The notes: generated by a model not told the origin, from the letters alone. A DNA stretch of 64,000 nucleotides from DASZVB01 sp035545855 (GCA_035545855.1 DASZXK010000076.1:4766-68765); one strand, 5' to 3'; positions 14,977-23,916 are shown, counted from the stretch's first letter. A program made the numbers and translations.

Positions 14977-16071
14977 TCAGAGCGCGTGCAATTCCGCGAA
15001 TAGCGTTTCGGGAAGGTTCGCCGCCTTCTGGAGCAGCAGCGCGACGCGCTTCGCGAGCACGATGGCGTCGGACGTGGGCTTCGAGCCGAGGAGTCCCTCG
15101 ATCGGTTCATCATGGCCGAAGACGCGACACAAAAGCACGGCCTCCTCAATACGAAGAATCTGGCTGGCGTCGGGTGCGTATTGCACCAGCTTGTTCACGA
15201 CCTCCACAAGCTCGGGGTAGTAGGGCGGTTCGAGCGTCAGGGCCTCGCCCCCCAGCTTCGCATCGACGATCTTCTCCACGGCCGCAAATAGAGCTTCTCG
15301 CTCGCGGAGAAGAAGGGGACCGCCAAAAATGTACCCGCGCACCTGAGCTGGAACATCGCGAACGTTCCGACCGATGACTTCACCCGCCAGCCGGAGCAGG
15401 GATAGCGAAAGGCGTTGCAAGCCGACGTGCGCTAGGAACTTCTCGCGGAGCCCGGCGCCTTGCAGGTCACGCGCGACCAAGCCGAACTGTTCGATAACGC
15501 TTTGCACATTTCGGTACTCGTCCACCATCCAGTAAAGGTACTGGAGGTAATGCGCGACGTTCTTGACGCGAACTTGCGCTGCCGTCGGCTTGCTTCCTTC
15601 GGGCACGTCAATTCCCCAAAGGCCTTCCATTCTCGCGTACCGCGTTTCATCGACGAACGCCGTGAACGCGGCATCTGCGCGGAGGATTCTCTCTAGGTGG
15701 CCAAGCCCGTCCTCGTCGAGGACGCGAATTCCGAGGCGAGGTGCCAGGGCACGCGCGTGACCGTGGACTTTTCGTTTGACGAAGAAGCCCTGCTCCGCAT
15801 GGAAGAAGTCCATCACACCGCGAAGCCAAAAGATGCGGGCGGGGTCCGATTCCCTTCCTGACTTGCAATCAACGAGGACAGCTTGCGCGCGGAGATCAGG
15901 ATCGAATCGAAGGCCGAGCACGTCAATGTCGGTGAGCGACTGGCGCATGAGTTGCCGCTGTTCGTACTCGTAGTGGGACAGATCAACTTCGACGGGGCAG
16001 TAGAAGCCCTGCGCCCAAAGGATCCGTCGCATCCTCAGCTTCAACCCAAGGTCGCGGTCGCCGCTGCTCAC
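14977..16071 (-). CDS. PD-(D/E)XK nuclease-like protein (364 aa), second gene of a coupled pair
   Basis: The N-terminal ~100 residues fit a restriction-endonuclease-like fold. A first helix with RRILWAQGFYCPVEVDL is followed by an acidic residue in LTDIDVLGLRF (about D48/D50) and then AVLVDCKSGRES (about D68-C69-K70), the D-X-K form of the motif; a helix FWLRGVMDFFHAEQG follows. The remaining ~260 residues are mainly helical (YLQYLYWMVDEYRNVQSVI, LVEVVNKLVQYAPDAS) and match nothing I know. The GTG at 16071 overlaps the partner's TGA (GTGA), so the two are translationally coupled. A DNA- or RNA-cleaving effector is the natural reading. The isolated position in a recombinase-bearing island suggests a defence or element-maintenance role. 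That role is inferred, not shown. Confidence 0.7.
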   Translation of the reverse strand: MSSGDRDLGLKLRMRRILWAQGFYCPVEVDLSHYEYEQRQLMRQSLTDIDVLGLRFDPDLRAQAVLVDCKSGRESDPARIFWLRGVMDFFHAEQGFFVKRKVHGHARALAPRLGIRVLDEDGLGHLERILRADAAFTAFVDETRYARMEGLWGIDVPEGSKPTAAQVRVKNVAHYLQYLYWMVDEYRNVQSVIEQFGLVARDLQGAGLREKFLAHVGLQRLSLSLLRLAGEVIGRNVRDVPAQVRGYIFGGPLLLREREALFAAVEKIVDAKLGGEALTLEPPYYPELVEVVNKLVQYAPDASQILRIEEAVLLCRVFGHDEPIEGLLGSKPTSDAIVLAKRVALLLQKAANLPETLFAELHAL

Positions 16072-17345
16072 GCTACGACTCCCCGGAGCAGCTTCGAGAT
16101 TGTGGTGACGACGTGTCGCGATGCGGTCTTTGACCGTTTTACGAACTTGGCCATGCGCGTACGGGTGGCGGGCGCACCAGCGTAGCTTCCGGCAATCCCC
16201 AAAAAGACCTGCGCGTCGCTCGTGTGTGCGGTTGAAGCGTCGCCGACCTCCAAAAGGCCGATCGCAAGGTCCAGCGCCTTGATGTTCTCGTCGGTGTCGA
16301 GCAGGTGGAAGTGGAAGAAGCCGTCCCGCGAGGTGTCCGGATCGATGATGGCGATCTGCTTTGATACCAGCAACCCGTACTGCTCCGGATAGTCGGGGCG
16401 GGAATAGCTGAACGTCTTCTCCCTCCGCAGCTTCCGAAGCAATGCGGCCGGGTTGAAGATCTTGCGGTAGTCGGCGAAGTGCTGACCACTGCGCACGCAC
16501 GCGAGGATCGCGCGTGCCTTGTCGAGAATGACCTTCTCAGACGCGGGGATTTGGCCCCGAGGTGCGAAGAAGAAGCGTCGCTCCCCCTGGGCCGTCTGAA
16601 TCCTGACAGGCGCCAGGACGCCCGAGAGTACAGCCTCGATGATAACCGGATTGTTGTTCGCAGCACCGATCCCTTCGGGGAGACCCTGCTCGTTTCGCAC
16701 GGCGTTCAGAGCGAGCACGACGTCGTCGCTTGGGAACTTCCTCGCCAGCTCGATGAGGGGCCTTGGGTTCTCCTCGACTGTCAAAGGCGAGTAGATGAGC
16801 GGCTCGCCGTCGTCGTCCTCGTACGTCTCCATGAGCGCGCCCGTCGAGCCGATGGACAGCACCAGCTCGAAGTTTTTGGTGTCGAGTCCTGACGACCGCT
16901 GCAGGTCCTCCTTTGGGCGTGGAACTGCTGCCACATCGTGCAGCATCTCGACCGCGGCACGCTCGACCTCGGACGGGTGAAGTTCCTCCCACCGATTGCC
17001 AAGTTCCTCGTAGCCTTCGCGCAGTTCTGGGATACGCAGCTCGATGCGTTTGATCGTGTCGCCGTTCTTCTTGATGGTCGCAAAATCCACCGTCTCCAAC
17101 TCGCGTAGGACGCGATCGAGTTCGAGCCCGGATATCCCGAGATCGGCGGCGAGATAGGCGAGGGCTTCGTGATCCTCAACGGCGTTCAGCCCACGAAGAT
17201 GCGCGGCGAGTGTCGCAGCCTTGCCGATCAGGAGCGTGTTCTTGAGATGAACCTCCTTCGGCCCGTACGAAGCGACCTCCTTGAGTCCTTCGTGGAAGTC
17301 CTGCGCCCGGACTCCGAGCATGTGCTTGTCGATCTTGTTCGCCAT
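16068..17345 (-). CDS. Winged-helix-like protein (425 aa), first gene of the nuclease pair
   Basis: I do not recognise the family. Residues about 35-105 look like a winged helix: LLIGKAATLAAHLRGL, ALAYLAADLGISGLELDRVL, then RELETVDFATIKK and a wing strand GDTIKRIELRI. The middle holds beta strands and an acidic loop (METYEDDDGEPLIYS). The C-terminal half has GERRFFFAPRGQIPASE, FSYSRPDYPEQYGLL and a basic end. It could be the sensor or regulator for the nuclease-like protein it is coupled to. The ATG at 17345 fits better for codon use; an in-frame ATG at 17471 would add 42 residues and has an AGGT upstream. No transmembrane segment or NTPase motif is seen. Confidence 0.65.
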   Translation of the reverse strand: MANKIDKHMLGVRAQDFHEGLKEVASYGPKEVHLKNTLLIGKAATLAAHLRGLNAVEDHEALAYLAADLGISGLELDRVLRELETVDFATIKKNGDTIKRIELRIPELREGYEELGNRWEELHPSEVERAAVEMLHDVAAVPRPKEDLQRSSGLDTKNFELVLSIGSTGALMETYEDDDGEPLIYSPLTVEENPRPLIELARKFPSDDVVLALNAVRNEQGLPEGIGAANNNPVIIEAVLSGVLAPVRIQTAQGERRFFFAPRGQIPASEKVILDKARAILACVRSGQHFADYRKIFNPAALLRKLRREKTFSYSRPDYPEQYGLLVSKQIAIIDPDTSRDGFFHFHLLDTDENIKALDLAIGLLEVGDASTAHTSDAQVFLGIAGSYAGAPATRTRMAKFVKRSKTASRHVVTTISKLLRGVVA

Positions 17346-17709
17346 CTGTCCAACCCCGAGAGTGCCGTAGCTTAGGGGCGACCCGCCTGCGGTCAAGATG
17401 GTCCGGAATATGCGTCCGCCAACGCCTAGAGCGACGTGTGGGGGCGTGCGGTCGAGCGTAGAGAGGTCCATGATGACCTATCGGCATGGGGGGGGGCGAG
17501 TTGCGTCCACCGTGACCTGCCAGTTCTTTGCCGACAGGGAGACGAGTTCGCATGCTTTCCGCCTCGCTGCGCGGAGCAAAGTGCCGGGGCGCACAGAGAC
17601 CGCCGGGGCGATGCCTCGGAAAGCCGTAGTCGGAGGGGTCGGGCCGTCGGCGCCGCCGACAGAATTGGCAGCACTGGCAGCACGTCGAACGTCGACGGAG
17701 AATCCGCCG
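17346..17709. other. Divergent intergenic region between nuclease pair and recombinase
   Basis: 364 nt separate the starts of the nuclease-pair operon (minus) and the second serine recombinase (plus). The left third could instead code for a 42-residue N-terminal extension of the winged-helix protein (start at 17471). A run of eight G lies around 17,487-17,494. No clear palindrome or promoter was found. Confidence 0.45.
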
Positions 17710-19386
17710 ATGCCCGACCTCGACCGCCGTCCAGCCAGAACCGCCGCCCCCGTCGCCGTCGCATACGCCCGTGTCTCGACCTCCGAGCAGGCGGAGGGCG
17801 GCATGTCCCTCGACGCGCAGCTTGGAGCCATCCGCGCGTACGCCCGGCAGCGCGGGCTCACGCTCGTGCACGAGTACGTCGAACGCGGCGCGAGCGGCAC
17901 GGACGATGGGCGTCCGGAATTTCAGCGGATGGTCGAGGCGCTGCTCGCGCCGTCGAACACCGTCACCGCCGTCCTGGTACTTCACACGTCGCGGTTCATG
18001 CGCGACGTGGAGCTGGCGCGCCGGTACAAGCGCGAGCTTCGACGCCGGAACGTCCGCGTCGTCGCCGTACAGCAAGAGGTGGGCGACGATCCGAACGGCG
18101 AGTTGATGGAGGGCGTGTACGAGCTGTTCGACCAGCACGAGAGCCGCATCATCGGCGTGCGCACGCGCGCCGCGATGAACGAGAACGCACGCGCGGGGTT
18201 CTTCAACGGGTCGCGCGCCCCGTTCGGTTTCGCCATCGAGAAAATTATCGGCCCCGGCGGTCATCCGAAGCGCCGACTAGTACCCGACGCCGAGGAGGCG
18301 CGGGTACTACGGCTCATCTTCGAGCGGTACGTCGCGGGCATGGGAGCGAAGATGCTAGCGCAGCAACTGAACGCCGAAGGGCTCTGCTACCGCGAGAAGG
18401 TCTGGAGCCGGGACCGCGTGCTCGACGTGCTCGGCGACCGGAGCGCGATCGGGGACTATCGGTGGGGGCGGAAGGAGTCGCGCACGGGACGCAAGCGCGA
18501 CGAACGCGACCAGGCGCGCACGGCCGTGACGCCGATCATCGACGCGGCGCTGTTCGAGGAGGCGCAGCGAGCGCGCGACGCGCGCGATCCGACCGATCCG
18601 AGCGCGCGCCACGGGCGCCCGCCGTCGCTCCTTCTTGGTGGCCTCCTCCGCTGCGGGCGCTGCGGCGAGCGGTTTCAGCTTGAGACATCCGGCAAGCGCG
18701 ACAGGACAGGGAAGGCGAGCTACCGCTACTACAACTGCTCGACGACGTGCCGAACGGGGCGCGCAGCGTGTCCGGGCTACCGGGTGCGCGCCGACACGTT
18801 GGAGGGGGCGGTGCTCCGCTTCCTCGGTGGCGAACTGTTCACGCCCGAGCGCTGCCGTGGGTTCGTGCGTGACGTGCTCGCAGGCCAGGACGCGGCGCGC
18901 GAGGCGAGCGCGGCCCGACGCCGTGACGCGCAGCAAGCCCTCGCGGACCTCGACGCCCGCATCGCCCGGTGGACGGAGGCGTTCGAGGCCGGCGGGGACC
19001 TGGCCGACCTGGGCGTGGACCGGCTGCGGGAGCTACGCGCGCGTCGGGAGGAGGCCACCCGCGCCCTTCACGCCGAGGGCGCCTCGACGGCCGCCCCGCC
19101 TCCCTACCTCTACAAGCCGGAGACGGCCGAGCGCTTCGTGCGGCGCCTCCGTGCGGCGTTTGCCGACCCGTCGAGCGACGCGGCGCGCGCCTACGTGGAG
19201 CGCCTCGTCGAGCGCATCGAACTACGCGACGGGGACGTTGCGGTTCACGGCCGAGCCGCCGACGTCGTCGCGCTCATGGCCGATTCCAGCCCGGTCACGC
19301 CAGCCCGGAACCGCAGGCGAATAGTTCGCACATACGTAGTAGGTTGGCGCCCCCGGCAGAATTCGAATCTGCGACCTGCGGTTTAG
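17710..19386 (+). CDS. Large serine recombinase abutting tRNA-Arg (558 aa)
   Basis: This is an integrase-type serine recombinase. The resolvase domain has AYARVSTSEQAEGG (catalytic Ser about 23), ERGASGTDDGRPEFQRM and VLVLHTSRFMRD. A Recombinase domain follows (FGFAIEKIIGPGGHPKRR, YRWGRKESRTGRKR), then a zinc ribbon (CGRCGERFQLETSG, then CSTTCRTGRAACPGY), a coiled coil (RRRDAQQALADLDARIARW) and a C-terminal segment. The ATG at 17710 has a GGAG about 9 nt upstream. The last ~14 codons are antisense to the 3' part of a tRNA-Arg gene, so the natural C-terminus is set by the integration junction. The element therefore most likely inserts at the 3' end of this tRNA gene and extends to the left. 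Confidence 0.93.
   Translation: MPDLDRRPARTAAPVAVAYARVSTSEQAEGGMSLDAQLGAIRAYARQRGLTLVHEYVERGASGTDDGRPEFQRMVEALLAPSNTVTAVLVLHTSRFMRDVELARRYKRELRRRNVRVVAVQQEVGDDPNGELMEGVYELFDQHESRIIGVRTRAAMNENARAGFFNGSRAPFGFAIEKIIGPGGHPKRRLVPDAEEARVLRLIFERYVAGMGAKMLAQQLNAEGLCYREKVWSRDRVLDVLGDRSAIGDYRWGRKESRTGRKRDERDQARTAVTPIIDAALFEEAQRARDARDPTDPSARHGRPPSLLLGGLLRCGRCGERFQLETSGKRDRTGKASYRYYNCSTTCRTGRAACPGYRVRADTLEGAVLRFLGGELFTPERCRGFVRDVLAGQDAAREASAARRRDAQQALADLDARIARWTEAFEAGGDLADLGVDRLRELRARREEATRALHAEGASTAAPPPYLYKPETAERFVRRLRAAFADPSSDAARAYVERLVERIELRDGDVAVHGRAADVVALMADSSPVTPARNRRRIVRTYVVGWRPRQNSNLRPAV
19345..19386. other. Probable attachment-site region (3' end of tRNA-Arg)
   Basis: The T-arm, acceptor 3' strand and CCA of the tRNA gene overlap the end of the serine recombinase gene. 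Elements that integrate at tRNA genes use this part as the att core and restore the tRNA. A second copy of this segment should mark the far end of the element. I did not find one in the window, so that end probably lies left of position 1 or has diverged. Confidence 0.4.
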
Positions 19387-19421
19387 GAAACCGCTGCTCT
19401 ATCCAGCTGAGCTACGGGAGC
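19345..19421 (-). tRNA. tRNA-Arg (anticodon CCT)
   Basis: On the minus strand the acceptor GCTCCCG pairs with CGGGGGC (one G-T). The D-arm is GCTCAGCTGGATAGAGC. The anticodon stem GCGGT/ACCGC encloses the loop TTCCTAA, with anticodon CCT at positions 34-36. The T-arm is GCAGATTCGAATTCTGC with a canonical TTCGAAT loop, and the discriminator G is followed by an encoded CCA. It reads AGG codons. The 3' end overlaps the recombinase gene, which marks it as a likely integration site. Confidence 0.97.
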
Positions 19422-19519
19422 GGAAAAGCGCGCGAAACCTCCCACGTGCTGGGTCCCGCTTCAATCGCCGAACCGCACCGTGGTAGCATTTTTCGTTCGG
19501 GCTTTCTTCGGAGGCATGG

Positions 19520-20332
19520 ATGAAGCGGATCGCAGCAGTCACCGTCATGGGCGCGCTCTCGGCGTCCTGCAGCAGCAGCACTCGTTCGCGTTCGGTCCCG
19601 CACGAGGACGCCGGGTCGGACGCCGCTCGGGGAGGCATGTCCGGCAGCGGGTCGGGCGGAACCGCGGGGAAGCCCGGGACCGGTGGGCAGGGCGGCACGG
19701 TCGGAGCCGGAGGGGCGTCCGGCGCGGGCACGGGCGGCGCACTCGGCGGCTCGGGTGGCACGGACGCCGGTTCGGGAGGATCGGACGCGGGCTCCGTTGG
19801 TCCGGACGCCGGATCGGGCGGGACGGACGCGAGCCTCGACTCGGGCGCGCCGCAGATCGACGCGGGGGCGCGAGATGCGTCCACGCAGATGGACGCTTCC
19901 CCGTCGGACGCGTCCGTGGGCTGCGTGGACGGCGGCGCGCCGACCTGCGCGCTCTTCGATCTCGCGGACGTGAATGCGATCTTCGACGCGAATCAGCTCA
20001 CGTTCCAGGTCACGGGCACTGCCGGACTTCCGGCCATCGAGAGCGCGTCCTTGGAAGCGGTCGTCTGTGATTGCACGACGTACGGAAGTTACGGAGATTG
20101 CAGCGTCGTCGGGCCGATATCGCTCGACGTCTCCGGCAAGACGGTGTCCGGATCGCTCTTCGACGCGTTCCAGGTGTATTCGAGCTCCTGGATCAGCCAG
20201 TTTCGGCTCCGCGTGCAGACGGTGTGCGGGCAACAGATCGAGGTGGATGTGGCGAACAACGGAAACTACAGCCTCGGCTTCTGTACCGACCAGCTCGCGC
20301 AGCCAAACTGCTTCGACCCGAGCCTCCTCTGA
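19520..20332 (+). CDS. Lipoprotein with Gly/Ser/Asp-rich linker (270 aa)
   Basis: The lipobox ALSASC gives a lipidated Cys17. It is followed by ~100 residues of Gly/Ala/Ser/Asp low complexity (repeats like GGTDAGSGGSDAG) that act as a spacer from the membrane. The C-terminal ~130 residues form a small beta domain with Cys at CVDGGAPTC, VVCDCTTYG and TVCGQQ. It is divergent from the tRNA gene and ends 7 nt before the glycosyltransferase gene. This is a typical myxobacterial surface or periplasmic lipoprotein of unknown role. Confidence 0.8.
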   Translation: MKRIAAVTVMGALSASCSSSTRSRSVPHEDAGSDAARGGMSGSGSGGTAGKPGTGGQGGTVGAGGASGAGTGGALGGSGGTDAGSGGSDAGSVGPDAGSGGTDASLDSGAPQIDAGARDASTQMDASPSDASVGCVDGGAPTCALFDLADVNAIFDANQLTFQVTGTAGLPAIESASLEAVVCDCTTYGSYGDCSVVGPISLDVSGKTVSGSLFDAFQVYSSSWISQFRLRVQTVCGQQIEVDVANNGNYSLGFCTDQLAQPNCFDPSLL

Positions 20333-20339
20333 GCGGCGC

Positions 20340-21209
20340 GTGCGCGTCGGGTTCTTCACGTCCGGGGACATCGGCGGCGGGCATCTTTCTCGCGCGCTCG
20401 CCATTCGCCGTGGGCTCGCCCGCACGGGCAGGCCGTTCGAGTTCCGCGTCTTCTATGCGCGTCTCCCGCTGAGGCCGCCGGAGGAGCTCGACGTCGTTTC
20501 CGTGGACGCGGGGGAAGTGCTCGTCAATCCCGCGACCGCGAAGGACAGCCTGACGGCGCGCGCCATCCGGGAATTTTCTCCCGACGTCCTCCTCGTGGAC
20601 GTTTCCTGGTTCGAGCTCCGGCACGTGCTCCCGCTTCCGGGGATCGAGCCGTGGCTCCTCCTGCGGTGGGCGCATCCCGAGCTCCTCGGGGGGCCGCTGA
20701 ATCGGGGTTTCCCGCGCGACCACTACGCCCGCATCATCGCCATCGAACCCATCGCGTTTCCGGACATCCAGGATCGGATGGACCCCATCGTCGGGTGCAA
20801 CCCGGACGAGTGTCATCCGCCGAGCGCGCTTCGGGAGCACCTCGGCGTGCCACTCGACCGGAAGCTCTCGCTCGTCGTGCAGACGGGCCTGCCGCACGAG
20901 ATCGCGGAGCTCGAGGCGTACGAGCGGGAGCGGAGCCCGGACCACGTCGTCGTCGCGACGAGTCTCCACCACGAGCGGCGCCTCTTTCCGATCGCGCCGT
21001 ATCTCCGGGGCGCCGATCGCATCGTGGGCGGCACGGGGTACAACCTGTTCTGGGAGACGCGGTGGCTCGGGCTAGCGGACAGAACGGAGCTCCACGTCTT
21101 CCGGCGCCTCGTGGACGATCAGGGGCCCCGGCTCCGCACGAAGGATACGCGCATGAAAGAGAACGGCGCGGACACGCTCGCGCGGGCTCTGTTCGGGTTC
21201 GGGCGCTGA
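20340..21209 (+). CDS. GT-B-like glycosyltransferase (289 aa)
   Basis: The N-terminus VGFFTSGDIGGGHLSRALAI has the Gly-rich loop (GGGHLSRA) seen in MurG-like and related GT-B glycosyltransferases. A Rossmann-like strand follows (SPDVLLVDVSWFEL). The C-terminal half has IVGGTGYNLFWETRWLG, matching the sugar-nucleotide site pattern GGxGYN-E. At 289 aa it is shorter than MurG. The GTG at 20340 lies 7 nt after the lipoprotein stop, suggesting co-transcription. Donor and acceptor cannot be read from the sequence. The gene ends 6 nt from the convergent P450 gene. Confidence 0.75.
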   Translation: MRVGFFTSGDIGGGHLSRALAIRRGLARTGRPFEFRVFYARLPLRPPEELDVVSVDAGEVLVNPATAKDSLTARAIREFSPDVLLVDVSWFELRHVLPLPGIEPWLLLRWAHPELLGGPLNRGFPRDHYARIIAIEPIAFPDIQDRMDPIVGCNPDECHPPSALREHLGVPLDRKLSLVVQTGLPHEIAELEAYERERSPDHVVVATSLHHERRLFPIAPYLRGADRIVGGTGYNLFWETRWLGLADRTELHVFRRLVDDQGPRLRTKDTRMKENGADTLARALFGFGR

Positions 21210-21215
21210 CGGCCG

Positions 21216-22559
21216 TCAGGCTCGCCGCGTCACCCGTATCCGCGTGCCGAGCTCCGGGAAGAACGTGATCGCCCGGCGCACGATGCGCACGGGAGCAGGC
21301 TGCGCGAGCTCGAGGTCGAAGCGATGGAGAATGGTGCCGAGGACGAGCTTCATCTCGTACTGGGCGAACGCGGCGCCGATGCAGCGGCGGACGCCGCCGC
21401 CGAACGGCAGGAACGAGAACGGATCCGGCGGGTTCTCGAGGAAGCGCTCTGGTCGGAACTCCTCCGGCTCATCGAAGACGCGCGGGTTTCTCTGCGCGAG
21501 GTAGATGCACGGCGCGACGACCGAGCCCGCGGGGAGGTCGTGGCCGGCGATGTGAAACGGCTTCTTCAGGACGCGGCCCACGACGGGCACGACGGGCCTG
21601 AGGCGGAGCACCTCCTTCACCGTGGCGTCGAGGTAGGGGAGGGAAGCGAGCACCTCCGGGTCGACGCCGCCCTCTTTCGTCGCGGAGCGGACCTCGGCGG
21701 CGAGCTTTTCGTACGTGCGCGGCGTCGTGAGGAGGCGCTCCACGGCCCAGGCGAGCGACGTCGCGGTCGTCTCGTGGCCGGCGGCGAGCGTCGTCATGAG
21801 CTCGTCGCGGAGCTCCGCGTCCGTCATGCCGTTACCGTCCTCGTCCTTGGCTTCGAGGAGCATGCCGAGGACGTCCTCGCGATGCTTCCCCGTGCCCTCG
21901 GCGCGGCGCGCCGCGATCTGCCGGTAGAGGAGCCGATCGGTGCGGTTTCGCCGCCGGAGGAACCACTTCCAGGGACGGCGCGCCTCGAGCTCCGGATGGC
22001 GCGAGAGGTACGTCATGGGGAGGACGAGGGCGCGACTCTCCGCGAGAGAGAGCATTCGCCGCATCTGGTCCCGGAGCTCGGTCGCTTCCGCCCCTTCTTC
22101 CGCGCCGAACACGGTCCGAAGGATGATCTCGAGCGTGATCTCCTGCGTGTGCGGGTGGAGCGAGAACGGCGTCCGCTCCGGCCACTCTCGCGTGACCTGC
22201 TCCGTGATGTCGACCATCGTGCGGCCGTAGTGCCGCATGCGTTCTCCGTGGAACGGCGGGAGGAGGAGCTTCCGCTGCCGCATGTGCTCGGCGCCGTCGA
22301 GGAGGAGCACGGAGTTCTCTCCGAGGAGCACGCGGAGGATCCGGTTCACTTCGCCCGCGTGCATCTCGTCCGGCTTCGCGGTGAAGACGGTCTTGATGTC
22401 CTCGGGTTCGGTGAGGAAGACCATCGTCGCGGGCGGGAGCTTCACCGTGAAGGACGAGCCGTAGCGTTCACGGCAGAGCGTCAGGAACTCGATCGGACGG
22501 CGAATCCAGAAGACGGTCTGCGCCAGCATCGGGAGCGGCGGACCGGGTGGCAGCGACAT
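21216..22559 (-). CDS. Cytochrome P450 (447 aa)
   Basis: This is a heme-thiolate monooxygenase of normal bacterial length. The I-helix oxygen-binding motif is AAGHETTATSLAW, the K-helix ExxR is KEVLRLRP, the meander PERF is FRPERFLEN, and the heme loop is FLPFGGGVRRCIG with the axial ligand about Cys393. The N-terminal PPGPPLPMLAQ resembles class-II-like soluble P450s of the CYP102/CYP110 type. The ATG at 22559 is chosen because upstream codons are not protein-like. No ferredoxin or reductase gene is adjacent, so electron transfer partners must come from elsewhere. The substrate is unknown. Confidence 0.95.
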   Translation of the reverse strand: MSLPPGPPLPMLAQTVFWIRRPIEFLTLCRERYGSSFTVKLPPATMVFLTEPEDIKTVFTAKPDEMHAGEVNRILRVLLGENSVLLLDGAEHMRQRKLLLPPFHGERMRHYGRTMVDITEQVTREWPERTPFSLHPHTQEITLEIILRTVFGAEEGAEATELRDQMRRMLSLAESRALVLPMTYLSRHPELEARRPWKWFLRRRNRTDRLLYRQIAARRAEGTGKHREDVLGMLLEAKDEDGNGMTDAELRDELMTTLAAGHETTATSLAWAVERLLTTPRTYEKLAAEVRSATKEGGVDPEVLASLPYLDATVKEVLRLRPVVPVVGRVLKKPFHIAGHDLPAGSVVAPCIYLAQRNPRVFDEPEEFRPERFLENPPDPFSFLPFGGGVRRCIGAAFAQYEMKLVLGTILHRFDLELAQPAPVRIVRRAITFFPELGTRIRVTRRA

Positions 22560-22708
22560 CCGCGTAGTTTCGGCGTGTCGTTCTCGCGACGCGAGCGCGC
22601 GGAGGGACTCTTCTCCACGACATACCCACACCCACGCACACCCACATTGGAGCACCCGTCTTCGAGGGGTATTCAAATGCGTGCCGTGCTAGAAGTGACT
22701 CACAGGGG

Positions 22709-23869
22709 ATGTCGGACGATCGTCAGCCGGCCGCGCGGCCCTCGTTGCTGGGCCTGGTGGAGAACCAGGAGGAGAACCTGCGCGCGTCTTCAGTGCGGGT
22801 CCTGCTCGGCATCTTCTCCCTCGCCGCTCAGCCCGTGTTCTTTCCGGCTGCGTCCGAGTTCGTCTGGGTGCTCGTGCTCTACGCGCTCGGCGCCATCCTG
22901 TTCCACCTCGCGATCCGTCGCGGCATCGGCGGCACGGCGCGCATCGTCGCCGGTGGCGTCATGGACGTCGCGTTCATCACCTTCCTCGTCCACCGGATGG
23001 GCTCGCAGTCGACGGCGCTCGTCGCGGCGTACGTGCTCCCGGGCATGTTCAACGCGCTCGTCGTCGCGCCCGTCTGGGCGCCGCGCTGCATCGGCGGCCT
23101 CGCGATCGTCGGCTATGCGGCGGTCTGCTTCGCGGAGGCGAACGGGTATCTCGCCTACGGTCCGGATCTCGAGATGCGGATCGCCGAGCCCACGGTGCTC
23201 GGCGCCGTCCGGGCGACGCTCTATCTCTCGGCGTTCATCGCCGCCTCCACGTGGGTCTCCGAGCGCATCGCGAAGCTCGTTCGCGATCGGGAGATCGCCC
23301 TCCGCAAGGCGAACGCCCAGCTCGAGCAGCTCTCTCAGCGGGATCCGCTGACGCAGCTCTACAACCGTCGCTTCTTCGTGCAGCGCGTCCAGGAGGAGCT
23401 CGAGCGCGTGCGCCGCGGCCACCCGATGGCGCTCCTCATGATGGACCTCGACGGCTTCAAGCACATCAACGACAAACAGGGCCACCTCGCCGGGGACGAG
23501 CTCCTCCGGCGCATCGCGGCGGCCATCGGCGAGACGACGCGGGTGATAGACGTCATCGGCCGCTTCGGCGGGGACGAGTTCGTCGTGCTCCTGCCGGACA
23601 CGGACGCCGAGCAGGCGACCATCGTCGCGGAGCGACTCGTGCAGACGGTGCGGAGCGTCGGCACGGAGGCGGACCCGAAGCGCCCCGTGACGGCGAGCGT
23701 CGGCCTCTCCTTCGCGCGCGCGGAAGACGACGTCACCATTCTCCTGAATACGGCGGACGACGCCGCGTACCGGGCAAAGGAAGCCGGCGGGGACCGCTTC
23801 CTCGTCGCGACGGTGCCGGATCGGGAGAGCTTCTCGAGCGGGCCCCGCGCGAGTGTCCGCGCGGGGTGA
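22709..23869 (+). CDS. Membrane-anchored diguanylate cyclase (386 aa)
   Basis: The protein makes cyclic di-GMP from two GTP. The N-terminal half has about five to six hydrophobic segments (residues ~28-185, for example FVWVLVLYALGAILFHLAI), then a short coiled coil (RKANAQLEQLSQ) and a C-terminal GGDEF domain from DPLTQLYNRRFF. The active-site motif GGDEF is intact at about 287-291. The inhibitory I-site RVID lies five residues upstream (278-281), so product inhibition is expected. It is a single gene, divergent from the P450. The membrane part probably senses an envelope or external signal. Confidence 0.93.
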   Translation: MSDDRQPAARPSLLGLVENQEENLRASSVRVLLGIFSLAAQPVFFPAASEFVWVLVLYALGAILFHLAIRRGIGGTARIVAGGVMDVAFITFLVHRMGSQSTALVAAYVLPGMFNALVVAPVWAPRCIGGLAIVGYAAVCFAEANGYLAYGPDLEMRIAEPTVLGAVRATLYLSAFIAASTWVSERIAKLVRDREIALRKANAQLEQLSQRDPLTQLYNRRFFVQRVQEELERVRRGHPMALLMMDLDGFKHINDKQGHLAGDELLRRIAAAIGETTRVIDVIGRFGGDEFVVLLPDTDAEQATIVAERLVQTVRSVGTEADPKRPVTASVGLSFARAEDDVTILLNTADDAAYRAKEAGGDRFLVATVPDRESFSSGPRASVRAG

Positions 23870-23916
23870 GCCCCGGGGGATTGGGCAACGTCCGAGCGTC
23901 GCGGTAGGGTCCGCGC

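Noticed and set aside
17487..17494. A run of G suggesting a phase-variable tract
   Set aside because: It lies in the non-coding region and not in a frame of a real gene; in such GC-rich DNA it may be ordinary.
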